The notes under the pieces: model-generated
The model's database searches: none
What the model was told of the DNA's origin: nothing
The model's input: only the letters and a program-made list of their open reading frames with translations
DNA from: Flavobacteriaceae bacterium
GTDB lineage: Bacteria; Bacteroidota; Bacteroidia; Flavobacteriales; Flavobacteriaceae
Assembly: GCA_002721175.1 (NCBI GenBank)
Contig: PBJR01000019.1
Location: forward strand, 15,067-70,071
Direction: 5' to 3'
Length of the DNA: 55,005 nucleotides
Position numbers and translations under genes: made by a program
In this document: positions 1 to 9,661 of the stretch, one piece after another
How the letters are laid out: the number at the start of each line of letters is the position of its first letter
How positions within the stretch are numbered: position 1 is the stretch's first letter

Positions 1-1550
1 ACCTCCTGTGATCCTGGACCTGAGTATTGAAACATTAGTAATGGATATTTTTTTAATGGATCAAAATTAACAGGTTTAAGAGTCCACATATTTAACTCAT
101 TACCGTTAACTTGAATTGTGCTAAAAATTTTTTCTGAAAGTTGGTAACTCTTCAGCTTTTTAAGCAAATTTTCATTTGTCTTGATGACTTTTAACTCTTT
201 TCCATTAGAAGCATTATTCAAAGTATAGAAGGGGGGTATCTTGCTACTTGAAAATGAATTAATGTAGTAGCTAAAATTAGAACTAAAAAACGCATCATTG
301 GTTCCAATTTTATCAGACAATCTAAGCTTATTTTTTCCGTTCAATGAAATGGAAAAAATTTCTCTTTCAATTGAGCTATTTTCCACTGATTGGTAAAATA
401 TTTTATTCCTTTTTTCATCATAACCATAATAAGCAGTAACATCCCAATTTCCAGCAGTGACTTTATTAATCAAGTTACCTTCTTTGGAATAATGATAAAT
501 GTGATTAAATCCATCTTTCTCAGATGTCCAAATAAAGCTATTGTCTTTTAAAAAAGTTAAAACATCTGTGATATCAATGTAAGCATCATCAGTCTCCCTC
601 AATACTAATTTACTCTCATCTGTTTCAGAATTAATAAACCATAAATCTAATTGATTTTGATGCCGGTTAATGTATTGGGCACTTAAAATAGATGGGTCTA
701 AGGTCCATTTAATTCTTGGTATGTAAAAATCTTCGTATGAATCAGTTAATTTTACAGTTTTGGAAACTCCATTATCTAAATCATAAATATGGAGAGAAAC
801 GACAGAATTTTTTTCACCTGCTTTGGGATATTTGAAAACTTGTTGTTTTTGATATAAATAATCCCCATAGACATCCATTGAAAATTCAGGAACTTCTGAC
901 TCATCAAAACGAATATAGGCAATCTTTGTTCCATCAATATTCCATTCATATGCGCGAACGAATGCAAATTCTTCTTCATAGACCCAATCGGTAATTCCAT
1001 TGATAATCTTATTTTTTTCACCCCCACCTGTAATTCGCTTAACGATATCAGTTTCTAAGTTTTTTACATAAATATTATTTTCATAAGAAAAAGCTAGGTG
1101 TAAACCATCAGGTGAAAATGTTGGTTCCTGAATTTGATAGTTCCACACTTTTTGAATATCACCCGATGAAATGTCATAAATAAAATAGGTTCCTAAAATT
1201 GATCGGCGATAAACTGGGTTGGGGTTGGTCAATAGAAGAACTTTTGACTCATCATTATTAAAAGCATAATCTGTGAAATAATCAATTTCTTCCAGATCTT
1301 TTGAATCAATAACCGATTTGATTTTGAGCTGAGACTTGTATTCATATAAATCGATTGAGGTAGATCTAGTTGCTGCATTAAAATTAATAACACTATACTG
1401 CTGACCACTTTTCATTGAGTGGATTGCATCTATAGATTCTGTTTCAAAAGACCTGTCCCAAATCTGCTGGAGACTAATTTTTTTTAATTGTCCAAATGCA
1501 AAAAAAGATGTAACTAAAAAAAATAGTATTAAATAGATTCTAGAAAACAT
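1..1550 (-). CDS. Dipeptidyl peptidase IV (S9B prolyl oligopeptidase family), 5' part only
   Basis: This frame begins at an ATG (complement of 1548-1550) and runs off the left edge without a stop, giving about 516 residues. It starts with a signal peptide (hydrophobic residues 4-19 ending in FAFGQ), so the enzyme is exported. The rest is the eight-bladed propeller typical of DPP-IV N-terminal domains, with an EEEFAF-like stretch matching the double-Glu motif that binds the substrate amino terminus. The last residues, YPLLMFQYSGPGSQ, are the start of the alpha/beta-hydrolase domain. The catalytic Ser, Asp and His lie outside the window, where roughly 200 more residues are expected. The family releases X-Pro dipeptides from peptides, which suits a protein-degrading marine flavobacterium. 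It is divergent to the mevalonate genes. Confidence 0.9.
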   Translation of the reverse strand, partial: MFSRIYLILFFLVTSFFAFGQLKKISLQQIWDRSFETESIDAIHSMKSGQQYSVINFNAATRSTSIDLYEYKSQLKIKSVIDSKDLEEIDYFTDYAFNNDESKVLLLTNPNPVYRRSILGTYFIYDISSGDIQKVWNYQIQEPTFSPDGLHLAFSYENNIYVKNLETDIVKRITGGGEKNKIINGITDWVYEEEFAFVRAYEWNIDGTKIAYIRFDESEVPEFSMDVYGDYLYQKQQVFKYPKAGEKNSVVSLHIYDLDNGVSKTVKLTDSYEDFYIPRIKWTLDPSILSAQYINRHQNQLDLWFINSETDESKLVLRETDDAYIDITDVLTFLKDNSFIWTSEKDGFNHIYHYSKEGNLINKVTAGNWDVTAYYGYDEKRNKIFYQSVENSSIEREIFSISLNGKNKLRLSDKIGTNDAFFSSNFSYYINSFSSSKIPPFYTLNNASNGKELKVIKTNENLLKKLKSYQLSEKIFSTIQVNGNELNMWTLKPVNFDPLKKYPLLMFQYSGPGSQE

Positions 1551-1665
1551 ATGCGAATTTAAAATTTTAAAATCTAATTTTAATAAAAAAAAATCAAAAC
1601 CCGACCCTTAAACTAAATTTAACACTCAATTTATTGACAATGTTTTCTGATAATTTGAAGAATAG

Positions 1666-1673
1666 TATATTTG
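1666..1673 (+). promoter_or_regulatory. Bacteroidota -7 promoter box for the HMG-CoA reductase gene
   Basis: TATATTTG matches the Bacteroidota -7 consensus TAnnTTTG exactly and lies 23 nt before the ATG at 1697. That leaves a short leader. I see no clean -33 box at the usual spacing, so the call rests on the -7 element and its position. Confidence 0.55.
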
Positions 1674-1696
1674 TCTGAACTTAATTAGTTATTAAG

Positions 1697-3007
1697 ATGT
1701 CAATTTCAGGATTTTCTAAATTTTCAAAAGAAAAAAAAGTTGATTGGTTAATTAAAAACCACTTCAATGGTAATATTGATGCAAAAAAAATATTAAAATC
1801 TTACTGGAATGAGGACAAAAAACTTCAGCAATTACATGACGAGTTTACTGAAAATTGTATTTCAAACTTTTACATGCCATTTGGCATAGCACCCAATTTT
1901 TTGATAAATAACAAATTTTTCACTATCCCTATGGCAATAGAGGAAAGCTCAGTTGTTGCCGCGGCAAGTAATGCTGCAAAATTTTGGATGTCTAGAGGCG
2001 GATTCAAAACGCATGTAAGATCAATAACAAAAGTTGGACACATACACTTTTTATTCAAAGGGAACAAAGATGAGCTAATAAAATTTTATGAATCTATCAA
2101 ATCAGATTTGATAAAAACTTTATCACCATTAACAAATAACATGAAATCACGTGGCGGTGGTATACAAGAAATAAAACTCGTTAACTGCTGCGAGAAAATG
2201 AATTATTATTATCAAATTGAAGTAAATTTTAACACTTGTGATGCTATGGGTGCTAATTTTATTAATTCCTGCCTTGAAAAAATTGCTTATGAACTTAAAA
2301 AAATTGCTAATGAAAAATATCCGATGATATCAAAAAACTTGGAAATTATAATGAGTATTTTATCTAATTATGTTCCCAACTGTATTGTACATGTTGAAGT
2401 TTCTTGCCCAGTCAATGATTTGAATTTTGAAAGTGGTTTAGATGGAAGAGAATTTGCAGAAAAGTTTGTTCAAGCTGTGAAAATAGCTGAAGTTGATACT
2501 TCGCGTGCTGTTACACATAATAAAGGTATAATGAATGGTGTTGATTCTGTTGTAATTGCGACTGGAAATGACTTCAGAGCAATAGAAGCAGGAGTCCATG
2601 CTTATGCCTCCAAAGATGGAAATTATACTAGTTTGTCTCATGCACAAATAAAAAATAAAAATTTTAAATTTTGGATGGACCTTCCTTTAGCTTTAGGTAC
2701 AGTTGGAGGACTTACCTCATTGCATCCAATGGTTAAACTCGCCTTAGATCTACTAGATAATCCTTCTGCGGAAATGTTAATGGAAATTGTTGCCGCAGCA
2801 GGACTTGCCCAAAATTTTGCAGCAGTAAAATCTTTAACAACAACGGGCATACAAAAAGGACACATGAAAATGCACCTACTTAATATCTTGAATAATTTGC
2901 AGGCAAATCAAAATGAAAAGGACAAGCTAATAAATCACTTTAAATCTAATATTGTTTCTCATAGCGAAGTAGTCAAAGCCCTAACAAAACTCCGTAAAAA
3001 TGACTGA
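1697..3007 (+). CDS. mvaA: Hydroxymethylglutaryl-CoA reductase, class II
   Basis: This cytoplasmic enzyme interconverts HMG-CoA and mevalonate. At 436 residues it has the length of class II (bacterial) enzymes. The catalytic set known from the Pseudomonas mevalonii enzyme is visible: Glu83 in EESSVVAAAS, the DAMGAN motif at 182-187, Lys276 in THNKG, Asp292 in ATGND and the C-terminal His389 in GIQKGHM. In Bacteroidota this class feeds the biosynthetic mevalonate route to isoprenoids rather than mevalonate catabolism. The kinase gene downstream supports that: it overlaps by 8 nt, so the two are probably translationally coupled. The start is the ATG 23 nt after a clear TATATTTG box. Confidence 0.95.
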   Translation: MSISGFSKFSKEKKVDWLIKNHFNGNIDAKKILKSYWNEDKKLQQLHDEFTENCISNFYMPFGIAPNFLINNKFFTIPMAIEESSVVAAASNAAKFWMSRGGFKTHVRSITKVGHIHFLFKGNKDELIKFYESIKSDLIKTLSPLTNNMKSRGGGIQEIKLVNCCEKMNYYYQIEVNFNTCDAMGANFINSCLEKIAYELKKIANEKYPMISKNLEIIMSILSNYVPNCIVHVEVSCPVNDLNFESGLDGREFAEKFVQAVKIAEVDTSRAVTHNKGIMNGVDSVVIATGNDFRAIEAGVHAYASKDGNYTSLSHAQIKNKNFKFWMDLPLALGTVGGLTSLHPMVKLALDLLDNPSAEMLMEIVAAAGLAQNFAAVKSLTTTGIQKGHMKMHLLNILNNLQANQNEKDKLINHFKSNIVSHSEVVKALTKLRKND

Positions 3008-3890
3008 ATTTTATAGCCATGGGAAATTACTAATTACGGGTGAATATACTGTACTAGACGGATCAATGTCATTAGCCGTGCCCACAAAATTTGGACAAAG
3101 CCTCACGGTTAGCCCAATTTCAAAAAATGAAATTGTATGGAAAAGTTTTGATATCAATAAAAAATTATGGTTTAAAACTAATTTTTCAACTTTAGATATG
3201 GATCAAATTAGTAAAGACAAAATTCATGACAGTTTAATTAACTCTTTCAAAATTATTAAAGATCTAAAACCAGAACTTTTCAAAAAAAATGGATTTGAAT
3301 TTAATACCTTCTTAGAGTTTCCTCAAAACTGGGGTTTAGGTTCCTCATCAACACTAATAAATAATTTAGCACAATGGGCAGGTGTTGATCCATTTCAATT
3401 ATTAGAAAAAACATTTGGAGGCAGTGGATGTGATGTAGCCTGTGCTCAGAGCTCCAAACCCATAATTTATCAAAAAATCAATGGGAAAGCTAAAATAAAG
3501 CCGATAAGCTTTAATCCTTCATTTAATGAAAAAATTTTTTTTGTTTACAGAAATAAAAAACAAAACACTCGAGAGGCAATTTCACACTACAGTTCTTTAA
3601 GAAAAATCAGAAAAAAAGACATCTCCAAGATTAATACAATTACAAAAACAATTATTCTTACTTCAAAAATCAAAGAATTTGAAAATTTAATAACTGAACA
3701 TGAGATGATAATTAGTAATCTAATTAAACAACCCCCATTAAAAAAAATCAAGTTTAGTGATTATAACGGAGCTATAAAGAGTTTAGGAGCATGGGGAGGA
3801 GATTTCTTTCTTGCCACAGGGTCTGATCAAGACTATTTCAAAAAAAAGGGATATGAAACGATTATTAGCTACAAGGATATTATATTATAG
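3000..3890 (+). CDS. GYDIA-family GHMP kinase, probable mevalonate-pathway kinase
   Basis: A 296-residue GHMP-superfamily kinase. It opens with SHGKLLITGEYTVLDG, the substrate-site strand typical of mevalonate and phosphomevalonate kinases. The ATP-binding GLGSSS loop is at 112-117, and the C-terminal GAWGGDFFLATG matches GHMP motif 3. Flavobacterial proteins at this position next to HMG-CoA reductase are called GYDIA kinases after a conserved motif; here that motif reads GCDVA (143-147). The exact substrate (mevalonate, phosphomevalonate or diphosphomevalonate step) cannot be read from the sequence. Its start overlaps the end of mvaA by 8 nt. It converges with the PpiD-like gene after 32 nt. 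Confidence 0.85.
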   Translation: MTEFYSHGKLLITGEYTVLDGSMSLAVPTKFGQSLTVSPISKNEIVWKSFDINKKLWFKTNFSTLDMDQISKDKIHDSLINSFKIIKDLKPELFKKNGFEFNTFLEFPQNWGLGSSSTLINNLAQWAGVDPFQLLEKTFGGSGCDVACAQSSKPIIYQKINGKAKIKPISFNPSFNEKIFFVYRNKKQNTREAISHYSSLRKIRKKDISKINTITKTIILTSKIKEFENLITEHEMIISNLIKQPPLKKIKFSDYNGAIKSLGAWGGDFFLATGSDQDYFKKKGYETIISYKDIIL

Positions 3891-3922
3891 ATTTATGAAA
3901 TTTGATAATATGGCAGTAGGTT

Positions 3923-6100
3923 TTAATAAAAAAACGATCTATTATCTTCAATCATAGTAGCATTCTTTAAAGCCTCAAAAAGCATAGAATTGATATCATT
4001 TTCCTTAGCTTTTCCAACTTTATCAGCAGAAGCTTGATAGCTTTCGATTAATTTGGCACGTATAATTTTATTGACTTTCAAAACATACACGCCAAACTGG
4101 CCAGATATTGGATCTGAAATTTCACCTTCCTTCAAACCAAAAGCAGTACCAACAACAAGCGGCTCTTTTCCAAATTCAGAAAGAATAGGATTTTTCATAT
4201 TAATAGTAATAGATTTTTTTATTTGTTGCTCTTCATTTTTAGCTAATGACTCCAAGTCTTTAAAAGAAGATAAACGAGACTTAATTAGTGATGCTTTCTT
4301 TTCCTTTAAAATTTCGGGTTTAGCGGTTACTGAAGCTCGCTCTGTGGACATTAGGCCCTTGTTATCAATTGATGTAACTTTTACAACTATGTGACCTCCA
4401 TTGTTAGTTTTAAAGCTTTCAAAATCACCAAGTTTAGTACTATTTTTAAAGGTCCATTGAACAATCTCTCTATTAGGCTTCAGCCCAGGGATATTTTCAT
4501 CTAATTCACCTATTTTGGTGACTGTATTTATTTCATAATCACTCTCTTTAGCAGCTGATTCAAAGCTAGAATTTTTAGAACTGATTTGAAAATTTCTATG
4601 CTTTTTGTTTTGACTGTTAATTGTTTCATCGGATGCAACTATTTTTTTAGAAATGGTTGCTACTTTGTAAGAATCTTGAAAGGTTTGGTCAAGTATCTCA
4701 ATGACATGGAAACCAAAATCAGTACCAACGACTCCTAAACTGCCCTTTGAATTTTGTGTTGAAAATTCCTTGAATTGTGGTGCGAGAGCATTATTTGCAT
4801 GGTCAAATTCAATAACTCCACCTTTTTCATTACTCACTTTATCAGACGAAAGACTTAACAAGGAATTAAACTTTGTGGAATTTTTCTTCAAAATATCATA
4901 AATACTATCAGCCGTGGCTTTAGCTTCGTCTTGGGATTTAATAATTGAAGCATCAGCTCTAATCGCTCCACGATATGGAATTAGTATATGCCTAACTTTA
5001 ACGTTATTTACAGAGTCTTTGACGGACAACATTTTAGTTAATTTGTAAAATCCTGAGTCTTCATAAGGCCCAAATACCTCGTTTTGAGCAAGAGATACTA
5101 TACTGTCTGAATATTTAGCATTAAAAAAAGATTTAAGAACGTATCTGTCAACAAAATAATCATCAGAATTTGAATTTACAAAAGATTCATTATCGGATGT
5201 GCTAGCAAATCCTTTTGTAGCAGTCACACTTTGTGCGCTGTTAATATTTTGAATACCATTGACTAGTGATTTTAAACTGGAAAGAATAAATTTTTTGTCA
5301 TTTTCAGATGGCTCAGCTGAAAACTTAACAAAAATAAAATCCCTCGAAGATTCTACCTCAAATTTTTTTGGAAATCGATTTATGTAATCTTTTATATCTG
5401 TTGAACTAACATTAACCAAACTATCATTAATGCTTGAATAAGGAATTTGAATGAGATCAATTTCAACTTTGTCATTTTCAAGATTGTAATCAAATTCACC
5501 TTCAGTTAAAGTACCCATAGTTCCAGATCTAACCAAACTGAAGTAAGATTGTAGCATACCATTAAAAGAAACTTGTTGCTCAAAATCAGTCCAAGCATCA
5601 TAACTTATTGGAATTCCACCCAAAATTGAAGTCTCAGGTGCAATAGCCTTTAGATTTGAAATAAAATTAGAAAGTTTATCTTGATCAAAATTTCCTTCTT
5701 GATCTAAAAACTCTTCGTAAGTTTCAATCGCAGGACTCCCTTGGAACAAACTGCTTTTTCTAAGTAAATCAATTATGAAATCTCTTTCAATCGAAAGGCC
5801 TAGTTTATCGAACTGGGACTGCATCACCTTTGAATATACTTCTCGATCCCAAACCTGATTGACAATTTGTATGTTAGATTGTTGTCCACGAATCTGACGT
5901 TGTCGCAGCTCAACTTTTTGTCTGAAATCACTAACATCAATTTCATCTTCATTAATAACTCCAATGTTGGTCTTTTCTGAATTGAATATATCAACTATAG
6001 TTCCAGATCCAGTTGAAAAAACAAATGCAAAAAGAGCTAAGCCAATAACACTAATTAATGCTACAGGTCCAAGTGATCTTATTTTTCCTAGTAATGCCAT
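3923..6100 (-). CDS. PpiD/SurA-like periplasmic peptidyl-prolyl isomerase
   Basis: A 725-residue foldase anchored in the inner membrane by one N-terminal helix (about residues 12-32, GPVALISVIGLALFAFVF) with the bulk in the periplasm. A SurA-N-like chaperone region follows at about 40-165. A parvulin-type PPIase domain starts near residue 369 (VRHILIPYRG) and shows the GGVIEF and GTDFGFHVIEI elements near 440-475. A second, degenerate parvulin-like segment lies near the C-terminus (FGLKEGEISDP). This is the PpiD layout, somewhat longer than the E. coli protein. It is the last gene of the leftward envelope cluster, 83 nt behind the CNNM gene, and probably assists folding of outer-membrane and secreted proteins. 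Confidence 0.88.
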   Translation of the reverse strand: MALLGKIRSLGPVALISVIGLALFAFVFSTGSGTIVDIFNSEKTNIGVINEDEIDVSDFRQKVELRQRQIRGQQSNIQIVNQVWDREVYSKVMQSQFDKLGLSIERDFIIDLLRKSSLFQGSPAIETYEEFLDQEGNFDQDKLSNFISNLKAIAPETSILGGIPISYDAWTDFEQQVSFNGMLQSYFSLVRSGTMGTLTEGEFDYNLENDKVEIDLIQIPYSSINDSLVNVSSTDIKDYINRFPKKFEVESSRDFIFVKFSAEPSENDKKFILSSLKSLVNGIQNINSAQSVTATKGFASTSDNESFVNSNSDDYFVDRYVLKSFFNAKYSDSIVSLAQNEVFGPYEDSGFYKLTKMLSVKDSVNNVKVRHILIPYRGAIRADASIIKSQDEAKATADSIYDILKKNSTKFNSLLSLSSDKVSNEKGGVIEFDHANNALAPQFKEFSTQNSKGSLGVVGTDFGFHVIEILDQTFQDSYKVATISKKIVASDETINSQNKKHRNFQISSKNSSFESAAKESDYEINTVTKIGELDENIPGLKPNREIVQWTFKNSTKLGDFESFKTNNGGHIVVKVTSIDNKGLMSTERASVTAKPEILKEKKASLIKSRLSSFKDLESLAKNEEQQIKKSITINMKNPILSEFGKEPLVVGTAFGLKEGEISDPISGQFGVYVLKVNKIIRAKLIESYQASADKVGKAKENDINSMLFEALKNATMIEDNRSFFY

Positions 6101-6183
6101 TATCTATATTTTTCAATCAGTTGACGAAAATACCAATTTAATTTGAAATAATAAAGTAGGACCAATTATATTAAGGCTAAATT

Positions 6184-7479
6184 TTATAAATCATTATTTG
6201 AAAGTAATTTTAGAGATATTAACTCGATTTTAGTACTTGAAACTTCCTCAATTGTAAACTCAAATCCTTTAATATTGATACATTGCTTTTTTTCCGGGAT
6301 ATTTTCAGTGTGGTAAACAATTAATCCTCCCAAAGTTTCATAATTTTCGTTCTCAGGCAATTGTAATTTGTATGTTTCATTGAGATAATCAACTTCTAGT
6401 CTGGCAGAAAAGATAAATGAATTATCACTAATCTTTTTTTCAACTGTCACCACAGAATCATGTTCATCTTCAATTTCACCAAATAACTCTTCAACAATAT
6501 CTTCAATGGTTAAAATTCCAGATGTACCCCCATATTCATCTAATACAACTGCTAAACTTTTTCTTTTTTTTGTTAAAGTATTAAGTATGTCTTTTGCTAG
6601 CATAGTTTCAGGAACAAATTCTGTTGGCATCAAAATTGATTTAATTGATTTTGGATTTTTAAATAAATCGAAAACGTGTACATAACCTAAAACATCATCA
6701 ATTGTATTGTTGTAAACAACAATTTTAGATAAACCTGTGAGAGTAAAAATCTTGCTAAGATTTTCAATTGAGTCATGGATTTCTATCGATTTAATCTCAG
6801 TCCTTGGAATCATAGCTTCTCTGGCTTTTTTATCTGAAAAGTCAAGAGCATTTTGAAAAATTATAATTTCATTATCCATCACATCTTCAGCTTCAACCGA
6901 TTCCATCTGTTCGGAAATATAGTTAACCAGTTCAACTTTCGAAAAAGCTAATTGTACTTGATCACCTTTTGTTTTAAAAAAAATTCTCAAAACATAATCT
7001 GAAATCCAAATGACGAAATCGGATACGTAATAGAAAAATATGTAAAAAATATATGCAGGTAAAGAAAAAAGCTTCAATAATCTATTTGCATATATCTGGA
7101 AAAAAACCTTTGGTAAAAACTCAGCTGTCAATAAAATTATGACAGTTGAAATTATAGTTTGTGACAATAAACTCAATTCATCAAAAAAATATTTAAAAAA
7201 AACACTTTGATGAGATAATTTTAAATTTATAAAATCAACTAAAAAATCTCCCATGTAAAGTCCATAGATGACTAATGCAATGTTATTTCCTATAAGCATC
7301 GTAGCGATAAACTTTGATGGCTTAGCGGTAATTTTGTTAAGCAATTTGGATAAAAAACTTCTTTGTTTTTTTTGAATTTCAATGTGAATTTTATTGGAAG
7401 AAACAAAAGCGATTTCCATTCCTGAAAAAAAAGCTGATAAAAATAAGCTAACAAAAATTAAAATTAATTCGAGAGTCAT
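6184..7479 (-). CDS. CNNM/CorC-family transporter with CBS pair ('hemolysin' family)
   Basis: A 431-residue integral membrane protein. The N-terminal DUF21/CNNM domain has membrane segments at about 3-22, 56-76, 103-127 and 133-160. A CBS pair follows: AREAMIPRTEIKSIE opens the first repeat and LDEYGGTSGILTIEDIVEE closes the second. A CorC/HlyC C-terminal domain (about 345-425) ends the protein. Related proteins move or sense Mg2+; the 'hemolysin' label is historical. GldE of gliding flavobacteria has the same fold, but the neighbours here (lptC, PpiD) are not the usual gld genes, so I do not call it GldE. The ATG directly abuts the TAG of the small upstream gene. Confidence 0.88.
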   Translation of the reverse strand: MTLELILIFVSLFLSAFFSGMEIAFVSSNKIHIEIQKKQRSFLSKLLNKITAKPSKFIATMLIGNNIALVIYGLYMGDFLVDFINLKLSHQSVFFKYFFDELSLLSQTIISTVIILLTAEFLPKVFFQIYANRLLKLFSLPAYIFYIFFYYVSDFVIWISDYVLRIFFKTKGDQVQLAFSKVELVNYISEQMESVEAEDVMDNEIIIFQNALDFSDKKAREAMIPRTEIKSIEIHDSIENLSKIFTLTGLSKIVVYNNTIDDVLGYVHVFDLFKNPKSIKSILMPTEFVPETMLAKDILNTLTKKRKSLAVVLDEYGGTSGILTIEDIVEELFGEIEDEHDSVVTVEKKISDNSFIFSARLEVDYLNETYKLQLPENENYETLGGLIVYHTENIPEKKQCINIKGFEFTIEEVSSTKIELISLKLLSNNDL

Positions 7480-7677
7480 CTAATCGGATTTATCACGATT
7501 TTTAATTTTTTTTTGATATCTATCTCTAAAGAAAAAAATAAAAACTGAAAAAAATGCAAAAAAAAGAGAAATAGAAAATCTTGTTGAATCCAAGTTCCAG
7601 CTTTTTATAGCGTCAAGAAAAAATAGGGTTGCGAAAACTAAATAAAAATATTTAAAAAAATAGATAAGTTTCATCAT
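7480..7677 (-). CDS. Small two-helix membrane protein
   Basis: A 65-residue protein with no family I recognise. It has two hydrophobic stretches (about 6-22 and 36-49) separated by a short polar loop (KSWNLDSTR), and a strongly basic tail (RDRYQKKIKNRDK) that should stay in the cytoplasm. It lies 27 nt after lptC, and its stop codon touches the start of the CNNM gene with no gap. That implies translational coupling. The tight packing inside an envelope operon argues for a real gene, probably a small partner of the CNNM protein or of the LPS export machinery; this is inference from position only. Confidence 0.65.
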   Translation of the reverse strand: MMKLIYFFKYFYLVFATLFFLDAIKSWNLDSTRFSISLFFAFFSVFIFFFRDRYQKKIKNRDKSD

Positions 7678-7704
7678 TATGTAAAATATTGTTAAAGATA
7701 ACTA

Positions 7705-8238
7705 TTAATCTCTAATTTTTATTCGACCACTAACTTCCAGGACTTGAGCATTTGTAAAATTTTGATTTGCATCAAACCCGTTGCCATTAGTAATATAATT
7801 TCTTGTTCTAAACTTAACAGGAAAATCTGTAAAAAGCCACTCTCTTTTCTGATCATAATATAATTGCTCAGTAAATAATGAATCACTATCAGCTGTGATT
7901 AAAACAACATTACCCCTTAAATCAATAATATCAGTATCGTTATAAATTTTTGCAGTATTTGAAAAAACTTTACTTGAATCTTTATCCTTATCTAAAAGAG
8001 TTAAATTAATTCCCTCTGGAAATTCATAAAAAGGAAAAGGTTGATTTGAATAATTCATCATCTTTGAGGAACTCAATACAGATTTTAAATAACCTGAATC
8101 AGTGTATTTAGTTTTTATATTTTCAGCAGTTGAAAGTGGAAAAACTTTTGGAAGTGAATCGCCTTGAATTATTGATAACCTCCTCTCGCAAGACAAAACA
8201 AATGCAAAAACTAATAACAATAAGGCTAACTTTTTCAA
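7705..8238 (-). CDS. lptC: LptC, LPS export ABC transporter periplasmic component
   Basis: A 177-residue protein. The N-terminus MKKLALLLLVFAFVLSC is a lipoprotein signal with lipobox Cys17, the form usual in Bacteroidota; the E. coli protein instead keeps a membrane helix. The body has the beta-jellyroll repeats of the LptC/OstA family: IIDLRGNVVLITADSDSLFTE, then a DFPVKFRTRNYITNG segment and a final ALEVSGRIKIRD-like strand. It bridges LptBFG to LptA in LPS transport. The start is TTG: the first in-frame ATG would remove the signal peptide, and the upstream frame meets the TPR gene's stop 15 nt before this TTG. Confidence 0.85.
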   Translation of the reverse strand: MKKLALLLLVFAFVLSCERRLSIIQGDSLPKVFPLSTAENIKTKYTDSGYLKSVLSSSKMMNYSNQPFPFYEFPEGINLTLLDKDKDSSKVFSNTAKIYNDTDIIDLRGNVVLITADSDSLFTEQLYYDQKREWLFTDFPVKFRTRNYITNGNGFDANQNFTNAQVLEVSGRIKIRD

Positions 8239-8253
8239 GACATTGAGTAATAA

Positions 8254-9636
8254 TTATTGGATATTTGGAACAGTTACTTTTCTTTGAATCCAACATCCAA
8301 TGGATATAATTTGACCTTCCTTTCCAGACGAAAAAATTTCACTTTTCTGCGGTGCTTTAGCTGAATAATTAGCAATATATTCAGATGCCTTTTTACTAAG
8401 ATTTGGGGAAACTCTTGAAGCCTTGGAGGCCTCTTTTGCAGCCAACCAATAAACAGCTCTTTTAGAAAAATTATCATCACCACATTTGTTAGCACTTTTA
8501 GAATACATATATGCTATAGCGAGATATGCTTTACCCAAACTTGGATTTAGTTTAAGTGCTTTTTTGTAATAAGATCTCGCTTTTCCATAACTTCCTTTAT
8601 TTTTGAAATTTGTAGCAATTTTATAAAGTATTTTGGCTTTTGAAAAATCATCGCTCTCAAGATCCACAGCTTGATTATAATAACTTAGAGCTTCACTTGT
8701 CAAGCCTGATTTTTCTTTTAATATAGCTAGGTAAAAAGATGTCTCAGCATTTGGCGAAAGTTCATTTTTTTTCTCAACTATTTTTACAAATAATGGATCC
8801 TCATTACATCCCTTGTTATAAATTCTGTTCATAGCACGTTGGAGCCATAATTGGTCCTCCTTGTATAAATCAAAGTTACGAGTGTAAAGAGGGATTAAGT
8901 TCTCGCAATTTGCTCTCTTTCCAAGTTTAGTGTCAATACTAGTTGATATTTGATCATACGCTTTTAAATAACTGTTGTAGGAATTAAACTTAGATTTATC
9001 AGATCTTGTCATCTCTTTAGTTTCTCCATCTAATGTCATGTAAGAATTTCTTTTTATTGTATATTTTTTTACTTCGCTATCAACCTTTTCTGTAATAACG
9101 TCATACATATCAAAAAGCCCTTGAGCGGGTATCTTCCCCAAATCATACATATCAACAGTGAGCGAGAAATAAGTATATAAACTTTTTGGGTTTGTAAATG
9201 TCTCAAAATCGGATTCATATACATTATTAAACTCATAAAATAAATCTTCTTTGCTAATTGAAAGTTCTTTACGATGATCATACTTTAATTGACATGCCTT
9301 AGCCATGTATTGGCCAATAGGGGTTGTTGATGGAAATAAATCAATACGTTGCTCCCATAACTTAAGAATATCGTTTAAAAAAAATATTTTTTCTTCTTCC
9401 TTTGAAGTTCTAATTTTATGTTTTAATATTCTTTCACCGTAAACAAAAATAGCTTTGTTAAATTTAGGATTTCTCTGTCTTATCTCATTCCATGGCGCAT
9501 AGGCATCGTCATAATTTTTAGCCTTGACGTATTCGCTGAAAATTGAAAGTGTTTGAATGTCTTGCTCGTTTTGAGATGAGACATTGAAAAAATAAGTTAT
9601 CAAAATTAATGATATGATTGTTGTATTATTTAACAT
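8254..9636 (-). CDS. Exported tetratricopeptide-repeat protein
   Basis: A 460-residue protein with a signal peptide (residues 1-21, ending NVSSQ). It contains TPR-type helical repeats, clearest at about 300-380 (EALSYYNQAVDLESDD; KARSYYKKALKLNPSLGKAYLAIAYMY). The C-terminal part includes ASKASRVSPNLSKKA and a Gly/Ile-rich tail. It probably acts in the periplasm as a scaffold. It sits between an outer-membrane protein gene (25 nt upstream) and lptC (15 nt downstream), an order I associate with flavobacteria, so a role in envelope assembly is plausible. The exact function is unknown. Confidence 0.75.
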   Translation of the reverse strand: MLNNTTIISLILITYFFNVSSQNEQDIQTLSIFSEYVKAKNYDDAYAPWNEIRQRNPKFNKAIFVYGERILKHKIRTSKEEEKIFFLNDILKLWEQRIDLFPSTTPIGQYMAKACQLKYDHRKELSISKEDLFYEFNNVYESDFETFTNPKSLYTYFSLTVDMYDLGKIPAQGLFDMYDVITEKVDSEVKKYTIKRNSYMTLDGETKEMTRSDKSKFNSYNSYLKAYDQISTSIDTKLGKRANCENLIPLYTRNFDLYKEDQLWLQRAMNRIYNKGCNEDPLFVKIVEKKNELSPNAETSFYLAILKEKSGLTSEALSYYNQAVDLESDDFSKAKILYKIATNFKNKGSYGKARSYYKKALKLNPSLGKAYLAIAYMYSKSANKCGDDNFSKRAVYWLAAKEASKASRVSPNLSKKASEYIANYSAKAPQKSEIFSSGKEGQIISIGCWIQRKVTVPNIQ

Positions 9637-9661
9637 GATTAATTTTTAAAAATTTTTTTTA

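Noticed and set aside
4053-4394. A 113-codon frame on + inside the PpiD-like gene
   Set aside because: It is antisense to a well-supported gene, with low-complexity composition and no domain match.
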